Translations under genes and position numbers: made by a program
Assembly: GCA_003956705.1 (NCBI GenBank)
Contig: QZCP01000457.1
Location: 183,395-247,394 of the forward strand
Direction of reading: 5' to 3'
Length of the DNA stretch: 64,000 nucleotides
Source of the DNA: Brevipalpus yothersi
Taxonomy: Eukaryota; Arthropoda; Arachnida; Trombidiformes; Tenuipalpidae
Notes under the pieces: model-generated
Database searches by the model: none
What the model was told of the DNA's origin: nothing
What the model saw: the letters and a program-made list of their open reading frames with translations, nothing else
Part shown: positions 39,827 to 51,285 of the stretch, piece after piece
Layout of the letters: each line of letters starts with the position of its first letter
Position numbering within the stretch: the first letter of the stretch is position 1

Positions 39827-42800
39827 TTGTACCATAGAGAGAGAAAATACCCTCCCATGGGTATACACGCATCTGTGATGTATCCTTATTAACTCCCATT
39901 ATACTAGCCTGGTATTCATTTTTTCGAAATCATGGCATGGAATTGGAATGGTTCTGAGTGTTTATCATCAAGAAGACAAGATTCTGAGGTGAAGTATTCC
40001 TCTATAGACGACCAAATGATCATCGCAGCTTACTCATGAAAATTTGTCATGATTTATCACTTGTTATGAGCGAGGCTGTTAATAGGTTTCTCCTTGATTC
40101 CCTACTAGCCACTGCTAGGTGACATTGATTCATTATTGAAATCTGATGCATAGACGCTTCCAACATCACGGCTAATAGATTCTGAGATTATCCTGGATAA
40201 TGGATGGCAATGCTCCTGAGTAAGCGGCAATGGCCACTCGGGCCCTTTTGCAGCTACTTTTCCGATGAATAGCCAATAGCAAGCATGGATATAAGGTGAA
40301 ACTTTATTTATCGATGTTCGAAAAGTTCCCTTAATAGAATGATAAGACTTGATGAATATCTTCACCTCTTCATTCTTAAAAATCATATGAGTTTGGTCTG
40401 GATGTTGAACCTTCCACTAGAGATATGGTATTTTTTAGCTGCAAAATTTTTCCATCCTCATCTTATCGAAGAAATATCATATCTAATGTTTTGGTCCCCC
40501 ATAGCATAGAACGAAGCAGGGCTCCTAGAGAACTTTAGCTTGATGGAAATTGGATGAAATGAGAGTCCTGATGCCCAAGCCATGCTCGATAATGCCAACC
40601 CTCATATCAAGTTGACGGTGAGTGCTAGCGACTTAAAAACATTATCATTGCGGTCATCTGAAATCAGATAACATTCTCCTCATTCCAAGTAGGGCTGAAA
40701 ATGGCTACTATTCTTTTTGTATGGAGACAATAGTATCCCCATCATTGGTATGCCTTTTGGTAGATACAAATTTTACACATTCCCCACTAAAATAACCGAA
40801 AAAATCATGATGATATCTCAATCAATCGAAAATTTATTCAAGTTTGAAATCAGTCATATTACTTCTGAACACACTGTGTGAGATGAGGTAAATGGAGATG
40901 GTGGGATGAGAAATCTTTGATGTGGATTTCCGTTACCATTTCAATAGAGCATTGTTGAAGGATGCCAGTGCTTGAACTACTCTTAAAGTTGCTCATCCAA
41001 TCTAATCAAGTGTTTAGATCGAAAATACAGTTAATACCTCGATATGATCCATACTTTGTGAGGTATGGTGATTATCTTCTTCTCCTACTATTCTGAGCAT
41101 AAGTGATGACATAGAGATAGAGATGATATCATATTCATTCTCATCGAGAAGAAAAGCAGTCATCCCAACTCTGGCCCAGACTTATTTAAAACTTGTTCTA
41201 TCTCATCTATTTTTTGATGAAAAACACAATGGTGCTTCTCTTAGCAATATAAAGTATTTCATTCTAAGCACCCTCCGAGGGAATCACCAAACACTTCCAA
41301 GATTCCAAGCAAATGCACATCTAAGTGTTGGCTGCTTCCCTTGATTAGATTATCTTGTTGGCATCCTACTTTTGTCTAACAGTTTTTATCTGAATTTTGA
41401 CTGGTTACTCCATTCAATCAGGCGAGGGTATATTTTTAGCTTTTCTGATTGATGATCCTTCTCCTGCTTCTCCCCCAGGCTTCAATTGGATCCCCTTGGA
41501 TTGGTATCTACAGTAATCATCAATGTGTGCTGCTGGAATGGTAGCACTAGGATTTCACTTCAATTCTTGAGAGAGATTCATCTCGATTGAAGTAATGAGC
41601 TGCACATTTCATGGGTCTGAAATTGAGTAGCGATAATCCTTTTGTGCCACTTTGGCTCAGATTTCATCAGCTAACAGTCCAAAAGGTCGACAGTTGAACA
41701 TGAATACATGGAATTGTGATATTCACTCCCTACTGAAATCCTATCCTTCTTCAGAATCTCCTTTAGAGGGTTTGAATTGTTGATGGCATTGCCTGAGAAA
41801 TTCACTTCATAGGGTTCAAGTCTCGTCATTAGATCGTTCACAACTCTTTAAAGGCAATTCTCACAACCTCAAGAGAAATCGATCAGCGTTTCTGTCTCAG
41901 CCAAGATGGATTCAATACGTGACGCTCTTCCTGCTCGCTTTTTGGAACGGTCAAACATTTTGATTTTCAGTTCAATATTACAAATCAGGTACTGATACAG
42001 AAAGACTCGATTTGGATTGAGTTGAGTCTATAACTCTTGTGATACTATGGAAGATTCCAATTCACTTGGAGTTTGGCATAGATTTTCTCCCATTGAAGAA
42101 TTCTCCTCAAACTTCTTATTAGATTCACGAAAGCTTCCAATAGTCCGTTCATGAATAAATGGAACACCACAAGATTCATCCCACGAGCATTGACAGATTT
42201 CACAAGATGAGTATATCCTTCAAGGTGATGATTGGAATAAATTCTGCATTCTAGACTCAACAAATAACCTATGGGAGGGTTGCCCTTTTTTGAGGTAATT
42301 TAAGAAGCAATCTCGTGATTGAAATGACGCCAAAACTTTATCATCGGTATTTCACTATGTTGTGATCTCATCTTCGGAAGTGGAAAACCATTCTTCACCC
42401 ACTTTTCCCAATAACTTGGGTATGAGTCATATATCATTCTATTACATTCTTGATGAGAATCTCAGAGGCACCAAGAATAATTTGCGGTCACGACACTTCT
42501 CTTAGCACCAGCATTCCCTTGTTCCAACTGGTTTATGAGTCATATTTTATCTTATCAGATGTTCGATGAGTGATAAAAATGCTATCATTTTTCGGTTTCC
42601 ATGTTTTATCTTAGAGATACACCATAGGAAGCTGTTCTTGACCAATTTTTCCAAACAATCTGGGTATGATTCATATGTAATCTTATCACATTTCTTGCGA
42701 GTGTCGTCACAGCAGCAAGAACATTCTGTGGCCAAGCTACTTTTTTCAGCCCGTTGGACTTTGCTGATGATTCCCTGAATTATTTTTCATCTTATCCCAC

Positions 42801-43248
42801 TTTTTCTAAGTGATAAGATTTTATCATATCAAAGATAAACCCTCTTGTTCTCCAGATGAAGCAGAAAATATCAATTTTCACTAGCTTTCAGCAACATTTG
42901 GATAGTGAGTTATACCTTATTCAATCAAAAATTTGATAAGGAAACGTGTGATACCACTCTCATTTCAATATCATGATTTTTCTCCGAAATGGGGAAAAGG
43001 GTTATATCTTCGAAGATATGAGTCATACAGAGCCATCAATCCCATTCTTGGTCTTATCGGCCCTGATAAGGTCTGATGAGAAAGTTCCATCGAAATCTGA
43101 GAGGGAACACTTTTGGCTAATGTCCTTTCATAATATGGAGAACCTTTTTTCTACTCATCATATACCCATCCAATGAGAGCGTTTGAATAATCATCATATC
43201 ATCCCAATCTCATCGAAGGACAATGGTCCTTTTCTATGGAAAAATAAA

Positions 43249-44883
43249 CTAGAAGGATCGCCGATCCCGAGTCCGAACGAAGTGAAGAATTTCTAGACCA
43301 GAACGACAAAATGCTGATATCAGGTGGAGAGTCATGCGATTGCTCACATTATTTTGTAAATCGACCTAATCTAACCTAACCTAACCTAATCTTACACAAC
43401 ATAACATCATAGATCATGGGCTCCACAGTAGTCACAAATTAACCTAACCTCATGCTCGATGGCTGAGGCCTTAAAAGGGCATGGGCTCCCCCCATATTCA
43501 CAGATCATTATAACCTAACCTAACCTAACCTACCTAACCTAACCTCACATAACATAGCATCATAGATCATGGGCTAAGCCCATATTCACAGATCAACCTA
43601 ACCTGGAGCCAAATAGCTAGGGCCTCGATAAACCACTAGATGGTAGCATATTGTGCCAAAAAATTGAACACGAAGAGAATTTGCCTATTCTCAATGGACT
43701 GAACATGTAAAAGCCAATGGGAGAATATCCATAGAGAACATACCTGTTTTATGCAAGCATAGGAATCTTTTGAAAATGAGGTGGTGTTCTTAGTGTTGCA
43801 GAAGAGCAAATTATGTAGGGATAAGATCACTTCTAGCTATCAACAAGGATTCACAACTCTACCCGAGACAATGTTCTACCGAGTACGATTGAGTTGCACC
43901 TGATAATACATTGAAAAAATATCTCTAGGGTTCGACCAAGTCTATCTCGTATTGGGGAATTGAATACATTATGATCAAGTGCTCTTCATATCATCATATT
44001 ATATTTAACTGAAGAAAACTCGAAGGACAAGATTGGACATTCTTATATTTTGGTCAGAATTAGCTTGCGTTAGCATCATCTACGTTAAGTCATAGGACTC
44101 AATTTTGTGAACATTATATTTCATGGAATCATCATCATTCGCAATCATTATTCGTCCACTTGAAGAACTTCAACATAGTGTTATATAGTTAGTGAGTTGA
44201 ATGAAATCAATAGAATATTCTTCGGATTAAAGCAAATCAATGATGGCACCACCTTAGTGACTTTTTTCAAATGTTCCCCAAACCACATGGGACCATCATG
44301 GTATATATTTTCATGGGGGAGAATGTGAATACAGAGTGTATTCAAGGCGTAGGTGACCATTTCTCAGGAAAAATTTTCCAATGACCGAGTCTTTGGCGTA
44401 AGCACGATCACTTTGACTCAACATGCATGATGCTAATAGGATATTTGCGGACTCTATATTTCTTGATGGAATTGGGAAATTAGCTAGCTTATCATATAAT
44501 ATCCTTTATATTACCATGTTCTAGCTAATGGAAGCGATTTCCATTAACGAAATCGAATGTCGCAATCTAAGGGCAGAAACTTGGAACTCTTATGTTTTTT
44601 GATGGAATTTTGAAGAATTCTCTCTAAAAGCTCTACCACTACTCAAAAATTGAGGTTTTCAATGGCCTCAAGAATTTCTACTCCCTATTTACAGTCACCG
44701 TTTTTCTCAGAAATTTTTTTTCATAGAATCCTTTTTTTTGCCGAAAGGCACATCTTTGTAGTTTGTACAATCCTAATATGAAGTTTTAGAATGCTAGTGC
44801 TCGTGGTTCAGAAGATACAGCTGAAACAAAATGTAAAAAAAGTTGACCCAGAATCTTCACTTCGTTCAGACAACAATTCTAGG
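43249..44883. mobile_element. Nonautonomous inverted-repeat element, copy 2
   Basis: Opposite orientation to 13694-15007. Left terminus CTAGAAGGAT..GAGTCCGAACGAAGTGAAGAA; right terminus CTTCACTTCGTTCAGACA. It contains TTAGG-type tracts (as AACCT) and repeated units with CATGGGCTCC..CATATTCACAGATCA. No ORF for a transposase. At 1.63 kb it is longer than copy 1 because of more subterminal units. Confidence 0.6.
43372..43545 (-). repeat. AACCT (TTAGG) tracts within element copy 2
   Basis: TAACCTAACCTAACCTAAT at 43372-43390 and a longer tract of about seven units at 43511-43545, on either side of units with CATGGGCTCC. Arthropod telomere-type motif embedded in a repeat. Confidence 0.8.
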
Positions 44884-45516
44884 GTTTTTCATCCAACTTT
44901 CCTATCAAGGGCGATAAGATCAAAAATGTAGATGAGAACTGTCTATGGATCATGGTTCCTGAGATATTGCGTTTTTTCCCTCCCTTTGTCTCAAGAGTGG
45001 TTAATCATATCGAGACGGAAACGGTATCATCTGAATCCCTAATCCATAAATAGAGCAATCCTCGATATAGTCAGTCATTATCGGGGAAGAGTCGAAAGGT
45101 TGAAAGAGCCGTATTTCAGGAAGCGTGTATCATAAAAATGGTCTAGGAAGCCCCAAGTCTCGTGGTTTCATCAGTCATGGAGCTCCATGCATCATTAGAT
45201 TCAGATGATCTGGGCTTGGCATGGTCGATTAGTGATTCAAATGATGATCCTCCAGACGATTCTCATTGTCCAGACTCTAGACTCTAGAAGGTGAACACCA
45301 GTATGATCCGAACTTTGTTCTGAGACAGCATGAAGATACCGAGAGTAAAACAGATTCCGATTCTAAAATCTCAGGTAATACTTGATGTATCTATAGAAGC
45401 AATCCATCAGACTAGTGATTGAGTGATCAATCAAGTGATTAATACAAAGATATTCACACGCGTAATTATGATTTATCTATGTAAAATTGATTCTCGACGC
45501 TCTACTGGGCGCCAAT
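44884..45516. other. Spacer without supported gene
   Basis: No gene or repeat recognised between the inverted-repeat element and GR copy J. Confidence 0.45.
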
Positions 45517-46885
45517 TTATTGGAGAAGAGACTGAGCCAACATAGAATTACAGGCCATTTCGAGCAGAATCTAGAAAGATGGAGAAATTCATTGAATTGC
45601 CAAACTTTTAGAGAGAACTTAATTCTGATGACTTGATAATCGTTGGTTGAAAATTGGGAATAACGTGAAATGTGAGTATATCTTACAATCAGCAAGCCAT
45701 AATTCAACAGAGGAGCTGTATCGAATGCTGTGAAAGCACCTCTGTGATCGAGTCCGGAAGTTTGATCTTGGATTCTGATAGCAATTCCAACTGATGTCTT
45801 GGATAGAGATGAACAAAGCAGCTCTTTCCTCAATCTAGTCACCTGAATAGATAAATGAAATGAAATTTATAAAGCATACCAGTACGATCAATTTTATGAT
45901 ACAGTTCTTATCATATGATATATATACTTTTCTGAAATTCCTGTCTCCCATGAGGAAAAATGGAGTGAAAAATGCCAGCAACATCAATATGCCTATTAGG
46001 AAAATTGTCCTGGTTCCTCCATCAACTCTAGGAGCGATCACCAGTTCCCAACTAATGCCTACTAATGAGGCTAAAACAGAAATTCCAATCAAATTTTTCC
46101 AATAGTCATTACAATCAGTCATAAAATTTAGCAGAGAATTGTATTTATGAAGAAAACTCAATCTATCAATATTGGGCTGCCGAAATGATTCTGATCTAAT
46201 TTTTTGCCATCTCAAATCTGACAATAAGCTATCTAGACACATATCAGTGTAAATGAACACCACACTGGCCATCACTGGAATGACAAGAGATTGAGTTATG
46301 TAGAAGAATAATGAGATGAAGGTCACAATACACCAGAGTAGGTCAATTGTGAACACATACACAATGTCATTGTAAATTAAATGTGTAACGAAAACATATA
46401 AATCGAAGTAAGCAGTCACACCCAAGAATATTAGGTGGCAAATCTTAAAATTCTTCGTACCAGATTCTTATTTTTTCGCTAACATTCCTTTGTTTCTCGA
46501 AAGTTTCCAAGATCGTGGAGGTTGGATCAAAGATGCTGATCCATCTCATTTTCCGTTGATCACTCTGGTAATGTATCATTAATAGTTTCTGGAGGATAAC
46601 ACTTGCCTCTAATACAACTTCGTTCAAGCAGAGGAAGAAATTTTCTTTAGGATAATAGAAAAACTGATTACTGAGTGCTATGTTGAGCGCTTTATTCTCA
46701 GAGGTAAGAAGGATTGAATATTTCACACAGGTGATAATCACAAAGATCATGGACATATAGCTGAAATCCTTGTAGAATGGAAGAGACTGGACTTTCCTTC
46801 GATTATATATCTGAATAGGCATCCCCCATATTTTCAAGTACCTATCAATTATATCGAGGTTAGGAGGTTCTTCATTGCCTTCCAT
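45517..46885 (-). pseudogene. Gustatory receptor-like gene (copy J) with frameshift
   Basis: Minus-strand exons are 46885-45928, 45842-45687 and 45570-45517, phase-0 introns (GTATAT and GTAAGA donors). ATG at 46885 reads MEGNEEPPNLDIIDRYLKIW. Exon 1 is 958 nt, two short of 960: at about 46458 two bases are missing relative to copy K, so the frame ends after KIRIWYEEF and the rest continues in another frame without further stops. Exon 2 (LDHRGAFTAFDTAPLLNYGLLI) and exon 3 (ILLEMACNSMLAQSLLQ, with T to I at the first residue) are open. A young pseudogene, or an assembly error. Confidence 0.72.
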
Positions 46886-47594
46886 TGCTGATGAAAGTGG
46901 AATGTATTGGCGATACTATGATGACAATAATCAGAAGGGGAATGATTATGTAAATCGTGAGGATCACCCCCACTCTCAACATATTTTTGTTTATGCTCCT
47001 TGTAACGAACAGAGCTCAAAAGGTTAACAATATGTTGATGATCTACTCTAAATGCCACCAACGAAATCAATTGAATTTTGGACAAAATAGTGACTGCTCA
47101 TTGTAATTATTGGAATCGATTTCATACTGTGCTCTCTGAATCGAAGCAAGTATAATATTAGAGCGTAATTCTTTCGAAACTTCTATTCCCTACTGAACAC
47201 GCATCAGCTCTGAGAAATGATTCCAATATTCTCTCTCGATCAACTTTGATCTCAGATTCATGATCGGAGATACCCACCGAGCAATTATTGAAAAATTAAT
47301 CAAGCGAAATATCGATATGTTTACGCAATAACCTTTAATCAACAAACAAGCACGCTTTGCTACAGATAAATTTCATCGATAATTCGTCCGATATGATCAT
47401 GTGATTGTCACTATAAATCGAGAGAGAGAGAGAGAGAGAAGGATTGAAAAAATATTACAACTGTTAAATTGCCTATAACTATTGCTCATAGAAAAAGTCA
47501 TACAGGATCTCAAATGATCCGAAATCCAATTGCATAATCGAAATTACCTCTTCGCTCACCATTATAAGTATTCAATGCTTTATCAGAGCACTTT
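46886..47594. other. Spacer; left end of segmental duplication
   Basis: From about 47030 the sequence is homologous to 55270 onward (shared CTACTCTAAATGCC/CTACTCTCAATGCC, then AGTATAATATTAGAGCGTAA). A GA microsatellite at 47426-47441 corresponds to a longer one at 55743-55777. No gene. Confidence 0.65.
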
Positions 47595-48947
47595 TCATTG
47601 AAGGACAAGCTGAGCCATCATGGAAGCACATGCCATTTCAAGCAGAGTCTAGGGAAAAAAGACTTCATTGAATTAGTAAACTTTTGTAACTAGTAACTGT
47701 GTATTTAGTAACTCGATGATTGTCGCTGGAAAAAAATGTAAATTAGGTAGAAGGTGAGAATCCCTTACAATTAACAAGCCATAATTTAAGAGAGGAGCCA
47801 TATCAAACACTGTGAAAGCACCTCGGCGACTGTGCTCATAGGTTTGATTCTGAATCTTTATTTCAATTTCAACGGTTGTTTCAGATAACGAAGAACGGAA
47901 CAACTCTTTCTTCAATCTGGTCAACTGAATATTGATAGATAAATGGATTCAAAACTTCATAGAAACGATTGATATCATAACATTTCATACCTTTCGGAAA
48001 TTTTTGTCTCCTAAGAGAAAGAATGGAGTGAAAAATACAAGCAGCAATAGTATACCTAGTATAAAAATTGATTTGGCTCCTCCATCAAGTCTAGGAGTTA
48101 TCACAAGTTCCCAGGCCATTCCTACTATAGAGGATAGAACAGATATTCCAATCAAATTTTTCCAATAGTCATTACAATCGGTCATAAAATTCAATAAAGA
48201 ATTATATTTGTTGAGCGCACTCGATTCATCAACGCCGGGTCCTTGGAATAACACTGATTTAACCCTCCGTCCCTCTAAATCTGATGATAAGCCATCCAGA
48301 CACATCCCAATGTAAATGAACACGATAGTAGCCATCACTGGGACAACGAGAGCTTGTGTTATATAGAAGAATAATGAAAAAAATCCTACAATACACCAAA
48401 ATAAATCAATTGTAAGAACATATTTGATGTCATTGTAAATTAAATGTGTAACCAATATCCATAGGTCGAAATAGGTAGTCAAAGCCAAGAATATAAAGTG
48501 GCAAATCTTGAAATTTTTTGCACACCAGGTTTTTATTTGTTCACTGACATTCCTCTGTTTCTCCGATGTATGTCTGATGATGAATGTTGAATCAAAAATG
48601 CTGATCCATCTCATTTTTCGTTGATCACTCTGGTAATGAATCATCAATAGTTTTTGAAAAATTACACTTGCCTCTAATACAGCTTCGAGCATACAGAGGA
48701 TGAAATTTTCTCTATGGTAGTAGAAAAATTGGTTACTTAGAGCTATGTTGAGAATTTTATTCTCCGAAGTTAGAAGAATTGAATATTTCACACAAGTGAT
48801 GGTTATAAAAATCAAAGAAATATAACTGAAATTTTTGTAAAATGGAGGAGATTGAACATTTTTGCGAATATCAGTCTGTATGGGCATCCCCCATATTTTC
48901 AAATATTTGTCAATTATCTCGAGGTCTGATGATTTTTCACCCTCCAT
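47595..48947 (-). CDS. Gustatory receptor-like gene (copy K), intact
   Basis: Minus-strand exons are 48947-47991, 47924-47769 and 47648-47595, phase-0 introns, giving 388 aa. It begins MEGEKSSDLEIIDKYLKIWG. The same helix layout as the family, with the loop KYNSLLNFMTDCNDYWKNLI, exon 2 RRGAFTVFDMAPLLNYGLLI and exon 3 TLLEMACASMMAQLVLQ. Exon 2 starts with Leu (TTG) instead of Val, as in copy M. No lesions. Presumed chemosensory channel. Confidence 0.77.
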
Positions 48948-49990
48948 TGTTGGTGTAGACGATGAATAATTGAAACGTTTAAATCAAAGTAATCAAGGGT
49001 AATCACAAAATGCTTGAAGAACGACATCTTCATCAATAAATTTTCCCAATCAATTCTCTTCCTCTAATGAGTAGAGCCTGAGAGGAGAATACTCTGTAGC
49101 ATAATCTATACTCAATATATCGAATAGAATGGATTGAATTTGTCAAAAAATAACGTGACTGTTTCACTCAAACGTTTAAAATCGATTTCTGAGCCTCTTA
49201 GTGACTCTCTGTAAATCAAAATCAAATACACTGTTGATGAACTTCACCAATCATCCTTCAATTATCGAAAGCGGATATGTCTCATTTCGCAAAATATTAT
49301 ATATCAATATTTTGTCTCGATCAACTTTGATCATATGGTTATAGTAATGAACTAAATTATTTTCAAAAATATGATAGAGCCGAGATAGATTTGGTAATCA
49401 GTAATGATTGCACTGAATAAATAATCAATCGCTGTTCCGATTAATCACATCAACTATGGGATTGAGAAATGATACAAATCAAAATAATAGAAAACTATTC
49501 TGTTGGAAATATTTTCCTTCGATTTTAGGAGGAAACTCATTGCGTATACATGTATCTCTTCACCATCTTGAGCGACCTTTGAGGGGCTAATCAAAAGCCA
49601 AGATGCACTGAGCCTTCACATTGTATACATATATGTATCTATCAGATTGAGTTGGATTAAAAAAATCTCTAATTGCCATAATATAAATTAGAAAAATTCC
49701 ATATCATTCTGAAGTTTCCAAAAAATTTATTTTTATTTCTAGCTTGCAGCCGATTAGAATTTTCATTGGTTTGATTGTAGGGGATTCCCTGAGATAATCT
49801 GGCTTCAATACCAAGCTTGGTCCATATCTTTCCTAAACTTCCCAATGAGTATACATGAGATAATATTGACACGTATTTCGAAAAATTGATGGTATATGGC
49901 CTTAATCGAAGCATCAACCAAAATATGAATGTTTCAAGTTGCGAATTGATCTATCCAACAAGATTTTCGCACACCATTAAGTAAACATCT
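48948..49990. other. Spacer between GR K and GR L
   Basis: Duplicated at 57275-58292. A minus-strand ORF of about 80 codons (49669-49914) has a counterpart at 57932-58204, but the two differ by many amino-acid changes with no sign of constraint. No gene is supported. Confidence 0.55.
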
Positions 49991-51285
49991 TTATTGTAGG
50001 GCAAGTTGAATCATCATGGAGCCACAAGCTATTTCCAATAGAGTCTGTGGCAAAAAAAATGTATGCAATGAATTTCCAAATTCTTCAGCTAATTAGGGTA
50101 TCATGAAAACTTACGATCATCAAACCATAACTCAACAGAGGTGCTGTATCGAATACAGTGAAAGAGCCTCTGTAATCGAGTCCATATGTTTGATCTTGTA
50201 TTTTGATTACAAACTGAGAAGGTATATTAGCCGAAGCGAGAGAAAACACCGTTTTTCTCAAATTGGTAACCTGTAAGAAATAGTCATCATTTTTTTCAAA
50301 TGAATGGGTATCGATACAAACATACCTGCTTGAAATTTCTATTACCAAGAATGAAAAATGGAATACAGAAGAACATTATTATACCTATAGTCATTATGCA
50401 TATTGATAGAGCACCTTCATCAACACGAGAGGCGATCACTAAAACTCCACCTGAGCACAGTATTGAGCATACGACAGCAAATCCTGTTAAATTTTTCCAA
50501 TAGTCATTGCATATATGAATAAAATTCAAAACAGAATTGTATTGATGGAGAATATCCATCAAATTTACTTCAAGGAGTTGGTTAGATGAAATAATTAGAG
50601 CTTTTTTAGCATTCAAACTTGTCAATAAATCATCCAGAGATATACGGCAATAAATGAATACGAAAACTTCCAAAATTGAGCCAACAAGAACTTGGGTTAA
50701 ATAGAAAAATAGAGTGAAAACTGAAATCAAACCCCACAAAAAATCAACAGTGAGAACAAATAAAATATCATTAATTAGCCAATTAGTTAAATAAGTCCAC
50801 AATACGAAATATATTGTGGCTGTAAGGATTGCAATATGGCATCTCTTGAAATTCTTTGAACACCATCTCTTTATTTTTTCACTAGCATTTTTTTGTGCTG
50901 CAGAAGCTTTGTAATTCGACATGAGGAAGGATTCATCAAAAATTCCAACCCATCTCATCATTTTATCATTTCTTCCATAGTAGATCATCAAAAGTTTTTG
51001 AGCAATAGAACTACTTTCTAATATAACTTCGATTAAGCAGAAGAAAAATTTTTCTTTCTTATAGTAACGATATTGGTTACTCATCGCTATGTCCACTGTG
51101 TAGTTATCAAAACCCAGAGGAACCAAATATTTTAAGAGCATGATTGAAATTAATACCAAAGAAATATATCCACGATTTTTAAACAAGCCCAATGATCTAA
51201 TATTCTTTCGACAATCAGTATGGATTGGCATTCCCCATTTGTGTAGATATTTGTCAATCAACAATAGATCAGAGGATTCGTTCAT
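49991..51285 (-). CDS. Gustatory receptor-like gene (copy L), intact
   Basis: Minus-strand exons are 51285-50326, 50270-50115 and 50044-49991, phase-0 introns (GTATGT, GTAAGT), giving 389 aa. It reads MNESSDLLLIDKYLHKWGMP. The most divergent member of the family in this window (RGYISLVLISIMLLKYLVPL), with the loop QYNSVLNFIHICNDYWKNLT, exon 2 YRGSFTVFDTAPLLSYGLMI and exon 3 TLLEIACGSMMIQLALQ. No lesions. Its near-copy at 58293-58675 is largely deleted, so this is the only functional-looking version. Confidence 0.77.

Larger units (their letters stand above)
37760..43170. mobile_element. Old large element with GATAAG-rich direct terminal repeats (tentative)
   Basis: 37760-38580 and 42400-43170 are both built of diverged units of about 120-130 bp that contain GATAAG/CTTATC words. 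They can be aligned in the same direction (e.g. around 38290-38420 and 42980-43110: TATATCT(T)CGAA, then GGTCTTAT..CCTGATAA, then TCTGAGA.GG). The interior has no intact ORF. This could be a decayed LTR-like or other large element, or two blocks of one minisatellite family. Confidence 0.35.

Noticed and set aside
49669..49914. Minus-strand ORF of about 80 codons with a counterpart at 57932-58204
   Set aside because: The two copies lie in a segmental duplication and differ by many amino-acid changes including different ends; no sign of protein constraint.
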